From contig JAIFMT010000261.1 in the NCBI GenBank assembly GCA_020048295.1, positions 1 through 13,433 on the forward strand: a stretch of 13,433 nt of DNA, given 5' to 3'. Below are positions 6,421-11,986 of this stretch, one piece after another. Origin of the DNA: Rhodoferax sp. (GTDB lineage Bacteria; Pseudomonadota; Gammaproteobacteria; Burkholderiales; Burkholderiaceae). How positions within the stretch are numbered: the first letter of the stretch is position 1; the number at the start of each line of letters is the position of its first letter. The notes under the pieces were generated by a model. The model ran no database searches and was not told where the DNA came from. It saw only the letters and a list, made by a program, of their open reading frames with translations. The translations under genes were made by a program, and so were the position numbers.

Positions 6421-8702
6421 ACGGCAGCCCTGCGCTGCGCCAGCAGCGCTTCAAAATCGGCCAGCGGTGCCGGCCGGCCAAACAGGTAACCCTGGTACAG
6501 CGTGCAGCCGTGGGTTGCCAGAAAAGCTTGCTGCGCCGGGGTTTCAACCCCCTCGGCGATGACTTCAAGCCCCAGGTTGCCGGCCATGCCGATGATGGTC
6601 TGCACGATCATGCCGTCGCTGGGCTTGATGCCGATGTTGCGCACAAACGACTGGTCAATCTTCAGCTGGTCCAGCGGCAGTCGGGTCAGGTAGCTCAGCG
6701 ACGACTGGCCAGTGCCAAAGTCGTCCATTGAAAAACGCACGCCCAGCGCCTTGAGTGCGCGCATCTTGGCAATGGTGTCATCCACGTTGTCAAGCACCAG
6801 TGACTCGGTCAACTCCAGCTTCAGACCGATTGGGTGGATGGCCGTCTGGGCAACGAGCGTCTGCACCTGGCTCACAAAGTCAGCTTGGCGAAACTGGCGT
6901 GCGCTGACATTGACTGCCAGCTGTAGCTGGGCTGTCGCAGGCGCTTGTTGCCAAATCTTGAGCTGCAGGCAGGCCGTGTGCAGCACCCAAAACCCGATCT
7001 GATTGATCAGTTCGCTTTCCTCGGCCACCGGGATGAACTCAAATGGCGGCACCATGCCGCGTGTCGGGTGTTGCCAGCGGATCAGCACCTCGGCACCCAG
7101 CACGCGGCCGGCCTGGGTCACCTGCGGCTGGAAATACAGCATGAATTGCTGCTGTGCCAGGGCGATCTGCAAGTCGCTCTCCAGCGCCGCATGGGCGGTG
7201 ATGGTGGCCTGCATTTGGGGGTCAAAAAAGCACAGTTTGTTGCGTCCCAGCGCCTTGGCCTGGTACATCGCGATGTCGGCCTGTTTCAGCAGCTCGGCGG
7301 GCATGACGGGCATCTCGCCAAACAGCGCAGCGCCGATGCTGGCGCTGCTTTTTTGCGCCAACCCTTCCAGCGCGTACGGCTGGCACAAGGTTGCCAGCAG
7401 TTTTTCGCCAATGCGCTTGGCCAGTTCGGCAGCTTCCAGTGACTTGCCCGACAAGTCTTCGAGCAGCACCACAAATTCATCGCCACCCAGACGCGCCACC
7501 GTGTCGTGACTGCGCACACACAGCTGCAAGCGGCTGGCCACCTGCCTGAGCAGTTGGTCGCCCACATCATGCCCCAGCGTGTCGTTGACGTTCTTGAAGT
7601 TGTCGAGGTCGAGAAACAGCAAGGCACCGCAGCGCCGGTGCCGCTGGCTGGCTGTCAGCGCGTGTCCCAGCCGCTCCAGCAGCAGCAGGCGGTTGGGCAA
7701 ACTGGTCAGGTGGTCATAAAACGCCAGTTGCTCGATTTCGGCCTTTGACCGTTTGATTTGCTGGCGCGCTTGTGCCAGCCGGTCCAGATACCAGCTGGCA
7801 GAGCCGCCGGCGGCCAGCACCATCAGGGAAAACAAGGCGGCCACCAGCAGGATGAAGTTTTTCTCGATGCGCCATTTGGCCAGCGCCGCATCGATTGGAA
7901 TGCCGGCTGCAATCAGCACGTCATCGCACAAAACCGCCTGTGCCACCACCAGGGCGGGCACTGCGTTCAGTCGTGCCGGCATGGGGGTTGCGCTGGCCAG
8001 CCCTTTGCCCAGCGGGCCAGGCAACTGTTGGCCCAGCAGCTTGTCTTGCGCCGGAGTGCTGGCGAGGAGTTCGCCGGTGGCGCGCTCCAGCGTGACCTCC
8101 AGCCCGACGATGTCGGCACCTTGCACCATGATGGTGTTCAGGCGCGCCAGCCGGACTTCGGCGACGGCCAGCAGCTTGCTGCCATCGGCCAGATTCAGGG
8201 CGCGGGCCAGATACACCACCCGTTCGGCACTCGATGGGTCAAACACCGGTGAGCTCAGGGTCAGGGTGGCAATCTTCAGGCCCAGCGTGCGCTGCACAAA
8301 GCCGTCAGGCAAGTTCAGTGGCGCAAAGTCAGCCTGGGCGGATGTGGCAATCACTGCGGCCTGCTCGTCGAGCAAAAACAGCCGGTTCAGCATCAGATTG
8401 CGCTGGGTGATGGTGCGCAGGGTCTGGCTGGCTGCCAGCCGGTCGATTTCGCCGACATGCAGCATGGGCAGGTCTTGCGTCTCCCGCAGACTGGCCAGCA
8501 GCACATCAAGGTCCAGCAGGGTGCGGTTCAGCGCCGCGACAGCACCGCCGACAAAGCGATCGAGCTGGGCGGCGCTGTTGTTCAGGGCATCCTGACGCTG
8601 CTGCCAGATCAGTGCGGCCGCGGTTGTCGCAAAGGCCAGCACAAAAGCCAGCACGACACCGGCAATGGTGAGATGAATCCGCCTGACCGCGAACACGATC
8701 AT
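6417..8702 (-). CDS. Membrane-anchored GGDEF-EAL protein (c-di-GMP synthesis/breakdown) with periplasmic sensor
   Basis: Inner-membrane protein of 761 residues predicted to control the second messenger c-di-GMP. A first helix (about 11-33) and a second (about 283-305) enclose a periplasmic region of some 250 residues that resembles no domain I can name with certainty, possibly CACHE-like. The GGDEF domain (about 325-490) has an intact active site G406-GDEF-410 and an inhibitory I-site R397-S-H-D400 exactly five residues before it. The EAL domain (about 505-755) has E538-V-L in place of EAL but keeps the other residues needed for hydrolysis: N598, E630, D660-D661, K681, E717 and Q737. Both activities are therefore plausible. 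Its ATG overlaps the binding-protein stop as ATGA, and its TGA overlaps the next gene as GTGA. Confidence 0.95.
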   Translation of the reverse strand: MIVFAVRRIHLTIAGVVLAFVLAFATTAAALIWQQRQDALNNSAAQLDRFVGGAVAALNRTLLDLDVLLASLRETQDLPMLHVGEIDRLAASQTLRTITQRNLMLNRLFLLDEQAAVIATSAQADFAPLNLPDGFVQRTLGLKIATLTLSSPVFDPSSAERVVYLARALNLADGSKLLAVAEVRLARLNTIMVQGADIVGLEVTLERATGELLASTPAQDKLLGQQLPGPLGKGLASATPMPARLNAVPALVVAQAVLCDDVLIAAGIPIDAALAKWRIEKNFILLVAALFSLMVLAAGGSASWYLDRLAQARQQIKRSKAEIEQLAFYDHLTSLPNRLLLLERLGHALTASQRHRRCGALLFLDLDNFKNVNDTLGHDVGDQLLRQVASRLQLCVRSHDTVARLGGDEFVVLLEDLSGKSLEAAELAKRIGEKLLATLCQPYALEGLAQKSSASIGAALFGEMPVMPAELLKQADIAMYQAKALGRNKLCFFDPQMQATITAHAALESDLQIALAQQQFMLYFQPQVTQAGRVLGAEVLIRWQHPTRGMVPPFEFIPVAEESELINQIGFWVLHTACLQLKIWQQAPATAQLQLAVNVSARQFRQADFVSQVQTLVAQTAIHPIGLKLELTESLVLDNVDDTIAKMRALKALGVRFSMDDFGTGQSSLSYLTRLPLDQLKIDQSFVRNIGIKPSDGMIVQTIIGMAGNLGLEVIAEGVETPAQQAFLATHGCTLYQGYLFGRPAPLADFEALLAQRRAAV

Positions 8703-9823
8703 GGAGTGGCTTTGGCCTGGATGCCGCTGCTTACGCCGATGGTTTGGCGCCAGACCTCAGGGCACGCCGGACCGCAGCGCGCCAGCCAGCGCGGCAACAC
8801 CGTGTGGGTAAAAATTTGCTGCTGCAACAGCGTGTCCTGCGCGTTGGGGCTGACTTGCTGCATGTGGCCGCTGCGCCCATTGCGGCAGCCGGCAACCCCG
8901 GTGTTGCAGGCCAGCCCTTCGGCGGTTTCGCGTTCGCTTTGCGCCCAGATGCTGGCTTCAAGCCGTGGCAGTTCACGGCTCAGCAGGGCGCGCAGATCGG
9001 GTGGCAACGCGTTCCAGGCATCCTTGTTGGCGGCGAACACAGCCGGGCCCCAGGTCAGCGGCAGGCTGCTGACATGACTGGTAAGCTGTTGCAAGCCGAG
9101 TGTGTTGCCCGACATGGTGCCGGTGACGGCGCAGTCAATGTTGCCCGACTCGAAATTGGCGATGATCTGGGCAAACCCGGTCATCACCGGCATGGCCCCG
9201 AGGGCGCTAACGAAATCGGCCTGACTGGCGGTGGAGACCCGCACGCGCCGCCCTTTCAGATCGGTCAGACGGGCAAATGGGCTCTTGCAAAACACCACCT
9301 GGGCCGGATAGACGTAGATCGCCAGCAACTGGATGTTGTGGCGCGTCAGCAGTTCTCTCTCAAGGTACGGTCGAAATGCGGCCACATTCTTTTTCAGGGT
9401 GGCCATGTCCGGGTTCAGGCCAGCCAGATCGGCGGCGGCATATTGCGGGTACTGAGGCTCCAGAAAGCTCAGCAGCGCGGTGCCAAACGGCATCACCCCG
9501 AGCTTGAGCAGCCGCAGCATGTCGCTGCCAGGCACCCCAGCCCGGTCAAACGGCACGATTTCAGCGCCGTACTTGCCGCCACTCAGGCGCAGCAACTCCT
9601 GGGTCCAGAACGGCTCTTCGTTGCGGGTGTACTGGTTGATGGTGGCCAGGCCGCCCACAATGCGCAGTTGCATGGCCGAGCCAACGGCCGCTGGTGGGGT
9701 CGCCTGCGCCTGGGCAGCGCCGACTGACAGCGTGCCAAACAACAAGGCCATCGCCTGCAAGCAGATCAGAATCCGGGCGTGCAACCAAGCTTCAATTGAT
9801 GGACGGTGTGGACTGAGGCGCAT
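8699..9823 (-). CDS. DctP-type (TRAP family) periplasmic solute-binding protein, orphan
   Basis: Predicted secreted periplasmic binding protein of the TRAP dicarboxylate family, 374 residues. ATG 9823 gives a normal Sec signal peptide: basic start, hydrophobic core around 18-36, and AQA at 37-39 or 39-41 as cleavage site. An upstream in-frame TTG at 9874 only adds 17 residues and has no well-spaced ribosome site. The DctP core includes DLKGRRVRVS at 188-197, whose R195 matches the carboxylate-binding arginine of TRAP binding proteins, and a conserved block around 217-240. The tail has four cysteines (306, 313, 350, 354), possibly two disulfides. No DctQ or DctM permease gene is in the window. 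Instead the gene is coupled by an ATGA overlap to the GGDEF-EAL gene, which suggests a sensing role. Ligand unknown. Confidence 0.87.
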   Translation of the reverse strand: MRLSPHRPSIEAWLHARILICLQAMALLFGTLSVGAAQAQATPPAAVGSAMQLRIVGGLATINQYTRNEEPFWTQELLRLSGGKYGAEIVPFDRAGVPGSDMLRLLKLGVMPFGTALLSFLEPQYPQYAAADLAGLNPDMATLKKNVAAFRPYLERELLTRHNIQLLAIYVYPAQVVFCKSPFARLTDLKGRRVRVSTASQADFVSALGAMPVMTGFAQIIANFESGNIDCAVTGTMSGNTLGLQQLTSHVSSLPLTWGPAVFAANKDAWNALPPDLRALLSRELPRLEASIWAQSERETAEGLACNTGVAGCRNGRSGHMQQVSPNAQDTLLQQQIFTHTVLPRWLARCGPACPEVWRQTIGVSSGIQAKATP

Positions 9824-9920
9824 GGTGCTTGCGAATGTGACAAAGAAATTGCATTTTGGCAGGAAAACATCCAACCCCGTTCATGGCAACATGGCGAAAC
9901 ATTTCAACCTGGAGAAATTC
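9824..9920. promoter_or_regulatory. Divergent intergenic region between the binding-protein operon and qor
   Basis: This 97-base gap separates two divergently oriented genes and must hold the promoters for both unless the minus-strand unit is driven otherwise. It is AT-richer than its flanks near 9840-9870. I see only weak promoter-like matches (for example TTGGCA at 9856-9861 with a poor -10), and no clear operator palindrome. The role is inferred from gene orientation. Confidence 0.5.
9911..9915 (+). promoter_or_regulatory. Ribosome binding site fixing the start of the quinone oxidoreductase gene
   Basis: GGAGA stands 5 bases before ATG 9921. The frame is open for another 147 codons upstream, but that extension is antisense to the binding-protein gene and reads as no known protein. 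This site, together with the family's usual N-terminus, therefore decides the start. Confidence 0.75.
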
Positions 9921-10916
9921 ATGACTTTGCAAACATCACGCGCCATTCGCATTGATCAACATGGTGGACCTGAGCAACTCAAACTCGTCGAAGTCAGCGT
10001 GGGCGACCCTGGCGCTGGTGAGGTGCGCATTCGCCACCACGCCGTCGGCCTGAACTTTATTGACGTTTATCAGCGCAGTGGTCTGTACCCGATGGCCATG
10101 CCGTTGCAGCTGGGCATGGAGGCCGCCGGCGTGATCGAGGCGGTGGGCGCTGGAGTGACCCATTTGCAGCCGGGTGACCGTGCCGCCTATGCCAGCCAGC
10201 CGCCGGGCAGCTATTGCGATGTGCGCGTGATGCCGGCCAAAAGCGTGTGCAAATTGCCCGACGCGATTTCATTTGAGACCGGTGCCGCGATGATGCTCAA
10301 GGGCCTGACGGCGCAGTATCTGCTCAAGCGCACGCAGCCCCAGGGGGGCTTGCAGCCGGGTGACTTTGTGCTGTTTCATGCGGCTGCTGGCGGCGTTGGC
10401 CTGATCGCTTGCCAGTGGGCCAAAGCCATGGGCCTGCAGCTGATCGGCACCGCGGGTTCGGACGCCAAGTGCGCGCTGGCGTTGGCCAATGGGGCGGCGT
10501 TTGCCATCAACTACTCAACCGAAGATTTTCTGGCGCGGGTGAAAGACATCACCGCAGGCCGTGGGGTCAAGGTGGTTTATGACTCGGTGGGCAAAGATAC
10601 CTGGGACAAATCGCTCGATTGCCTACAGCCGTTTGGCTTGATGGCCAGCTTTGGCAATGCCTCCGGGCCGGTGCCACCGTTTGCGCCGGGTATTCTGGGG
10701 GCCAAGGGGTCGCTGTATGTCACGCGCCAGACGCTGTTCACCCACATCGCCACGCGTGAGAGCACGCAAGCCATGGCCGATGATTTGTTTGCGGTGGTCA
10801 GCAGCGGCCAGGTCAATATCCATATTGACCAACGCTTTCCGCTGGAAGAGGTGCAGCAGGCGCACCGCGACCTGGAGGCGCGCAAGACGACAGGTTGCAC
10901 GGTGTTGACCTTGTAG
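9921..10916 (+). CDS. qor: NADPH:quinone oxidoreductase family protein (zinc-free MDR)
   Basis: Cytoplasmic oxidoreductase of the medium-chain dehydrogenase/reductase superfamily, QOR branch, which reduces quinones or other electrophilic carbonyl compounds with NADPH. The product has 331 residues, close to the usual 325 or so. The N-terminal GroES-like half includes VGLNFIDVYQRSGLYP at 42-57, the QOR signature region, and LGMEAAGVIEAVG at 64-76. The Rossmann half carries the dinucleotide loop AAAGGVG at 154-160 and VVYDSVGKDTWDKSLDCL at 218-235. The structural and catalytic zinc ligands of alcohol dehydrogenases are missing, as expected for this branch. The start has a strong ribosome site. 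It is divergent from the binding-protein operon and appears to stand alone. The exact substrate is not predictable. Confidence 0.93.
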   Translation: MTLQTSRAIRIDQHGGPEQLKLVEVSVGDPGAGEVRIRHHAVGLNFIDVYQRSGLYPMAMPLQLGMEAAGVIEAVGAGVTHLQPGDRAAYASQPPGSYCDVRVMPAKSVCKLPDAISFETGAAMMLKGLTAQYLLKRTQPQGGLQPGDFVLFHAAAGGVGLIACQWAKAMGLQLIGTAGSDAKCALALANGAAFAINYSTEDFLARVKDITAGRGVKVVYDSVGKDTWDKSLDCLQPFGLMASFGNASGPVPPFAPGILGAKGSLYVTRQTLFTHIATRESTQAMADDLFAVVSSGQVNIHIDQRFPLEEVQQAHRDLEARKTTGCTVLTL

Positions 10917-10921
10917 GCTGG

Positions 10922-10952
10922 GCACTGCCTGGCACGTTCATGCAGGCATTGC
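10922..10952 (+). terminator. Hairpin just after qor, possible weak terminator
   Basis: GCACTGCCTG (10922-10931) can pair with CAGGCATTGC (10943-10952), nine pairs with one mismatch around an 11-base loop. It begins 5 bases after the qor stop. It lacks the run of T expected after an intrinsic terminator, so it may instead stabilise the mRNA end or be chance. Confidence 0.3.
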
Positions 10953-10966
10953 TTGGTGGCAAACTG

Positions 10967-10996
10967 CTGCAAAGATCAAATTTCATCCAGCATAAT
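10967..10996 (+). promoter_or_regulatory. Possible promoter for the UPF0175/DUF3368 pair
   Basis: CATAAT at 10991-10996 is a five-of-six match to a sigma-70 -10 box. It lies 40 bases before the UPF0175 ATG, with a weak -35-like CTGCAA at 10967-10972 and an 18-base gap. The surrounding bases are AT-rich compared with flanking coding DNA. Plausible but unproven. Confidence 0.35.
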
Positions 10997-11035
10997 CAAA
11001 ATCATCTGCCAGAGACCCCAAACCGAGGATTGCCC

Positions 11036-11290
11036 ATGAATGCCTTGTTGCTTGAATTACCTGTTGACGCGCTGGCTTTGCCGGGCGTTTCGCTTGAGTC
11101 GCTGGCTCATGAGGCCAAATTCATGCTGGCACTCAAACTGTTTGAAGTTGGGCGCTTGAGCTCGGCCAAGGCGGGCCAACTGTGTGGCATGGGGCGGGTC
11201 GAATTTTTGCTGGCTGCCAGTCGTGCCGGCGTGCCCGTCGTGGCCTTGGACAGCGACGAACTGAGTGCTGAATTTGCGTCCCATGATTGA
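11036..11290 (+). CDS. UPF0175 family protein, probable antitoxin
   Basis: Small protein of 84 residues in the UPF0175 family, which is commonly found directly before a PIN-like DUF3368 gene and is predicted to be the antitoxin and DNA-binding repressor of that pair. The family signature covers about 35-68: FEVGRLSSAKAGQLCGMGRV followed by a helix ending RAGVPVV, a likely helix-turn-helix. The acidic C-terminal tail (LDSDELSAEF) probably contacts the toxin. GAGGA stands 6 bases before the ATG. It overlaps the next gene by 8 bases (ATGATTGA), so the two are co-translated. If it represses its own promoter, the site would be in the 120 bases upstream. Confidence 0.87.
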   Translation: MNALLLELPVDALALPGVSLESLAHEAKFMLALKLFEVGRLSSAKAGQLCGMGRVEFLLAASRAGVPVVALDSDELSAEFASHD

Positions 11291-11771
11291 GCGTGCCGTG
11301 ATCAATGCCGGACCATTGGTGGCACTGTCTTTGCTGGGTCAGCTCGAGCTTTTGCCAGTTCTTTTCTCTGAAGTCTGGGTGCCGCAAACTGTTTTCAATG
11401 AGGTTGCGGTGGCCGGCCTCGGCAAACCCGGTGCTGTATCGCTGCAAAGCACCCAGTGGCGTAGCAGGGTGCGCGTAAGCCCTGCGCCAGACCCACTGTT
11501 GGTCATGGAGTTGGATGCTGGTGAAGCCGAGGTCATCAGCCTGGCGCGCCACCTGTCACCCTGCTGGGCCGTGATCGACGAGCGGCGCGGCCGTCGTGTT
11601 GCGCAAAACGTCTATGGACTGCCGGTCAAGGGAACCGCCGGACTGATGGTGCTGGCGCAACGTCTTGGCCTGATTTCTAGTGTGCGGCACAGCTTGATGA
11701 CACTGCGCACAGCGGGCTATTTCATCGCCGATAGCGTCATCGCTGCGGCGTGTTTGGCGGCTGGCGAATAG
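11283..11771 (+). CDS. DUF3368 PIN-like protein, probable toxin
   Basis: PIN-domain-like protein of 162 residues (DUF3368), predicted ribonuclease partner of the preceding UPF0175 protein. ATG 11283 is chosen because it places the first strand (AVINAGPLVAL, residues 5-15) at the N-terminus and overlaps the upstream gene. A GTG at 11265 would add six residues. Acidic residues in PIN positions include E81 in LDAGEAEVISLA and D99-E100 in AVIDERRGRRVA. The family-typical VKGTAGLMVLAQRLGLI follows at 115-131, and D150 may belong to the site. Residue N8 stands where classic PIN domains have the first catalytic aspartate. Activity is thus possible but not assured. The role as a toxin is inferred from family and gene pairing. 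Confidence 0.85.
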   Translation: MIERAVINAGPLVALSLLGQLELLPVLFSEVWVPQTVFNEVAVAGLGKPGAVSLQSTQWRSRVRVSPAPDPLLVMELDAGEAEVISLARHLSPCWAVIDERRGRRVAQNVYGLPVKGTAGLMVLAQRLGLISSVRHSLMTLRTAGYFIADSVIAAACLAAGE

Positions 11772-11889
11772 TTTGCTGTTCAGCCTTCACCGTGTTAGCG
11801 CTGATGGGGCAAGCAACACCCGCCAGGCCGTCTGTCGCCACAGAGCCCGCCGCAGGGTGGGTGGCAATGAGGATGCCTTAACAATGCAT

Positions 11890-11927
11890 GATCCAAGGCT
11901 GATGCGGCCATTGATGGATCTATTTTT
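11890..11927 (+). terminator. Possible terminator-like hairpin with T-rich tail
   Basis: GATCCA (11890-11895) pairs with TGGATC (11915-11920), with an inner GGC/GCC pair and an internal loop. TATTTTT (11921-11927) follows at once. The stem is short and imperfect and lies 118 bases past the DUF3368 stop. The T-rich part also belongs to the dispersed repeat. Confidence 0.3.
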
Positions 11928-11973
11928 ATAGCTGTCGGCACTGTGCCAGCGCGTGTTTTGACCTGATAGCCAA
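11919..11973. repeat. Dispersed short repeat, copy 2 (degenerate), upstream of rmuC
   Basis: TCTATTTTTATAGCTGTCGGC at 11919-11939 matches the reverse complement of bases 3009-3028 apart from one inserted base and one substitution. Beyond this the match fades. CCAGCGC, TGATAG and CCAA in order hint that the copy continues to about 11973 with an extra block of about nine bases. It lies in the opposite orientation to copy 1. Confidence 0.45.
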
Positions 11974-11986
11974 CCGTTTTAACCCC

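Larger units (their letters stand above)
11772..11986. other. 215-base intergenic region between DUF3368 and rmuC
   Basis: No convincing open frame is seen. The region holds a GC-rich segment with partial inverted symmetry (GCCAC 11837-11841 with GTGGC 11861-11865), a GATCCA/TGGATC hairpin followed by a T-rich stretch, and a degenerate copy of the dispersed repeat. The rmuC promoter should lie here. TTGACC at 11958-11963 looks like a -35 box but no matching -10 box follows at the right distance. Confidence 0.5.

Noticed and set aside
7753..8595. Plus-strand open frame of about 280 codons opposite the GGDEF-EAL gene
   Set aside because: Ser/Arg/Ala-rich with no recognisable domain. The minus-strand gene has all expected residues.
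8744..9727. Plus-strand open frame of about 327 codons opposite the DctP-type gene
   Set aside because: No recognisable motifs and shadow-like composition. The signal peptide and DctP core are on the minus strand.
9480..9920. In-frame upstream extension of the quinone oxidoreductase by 147 codons
   Set aside because: It lies antisense to the binding-protein gene, resembles nothing, and a strong ribosome site precedes ATG 9921.
11837..11865. GC-rich inverted symmetry GCCAC/GTGGC as an intrinsic terminator
   Set aside because: The stem is short and interrupted and is followed by AATGAGG, with no T-rich tail.
11958..11986. TTGACC as the -35 box of an rmuC promoter
   Set aside because: No acceptable -10 sequence falls 16-18 bases downstream before the start codon.
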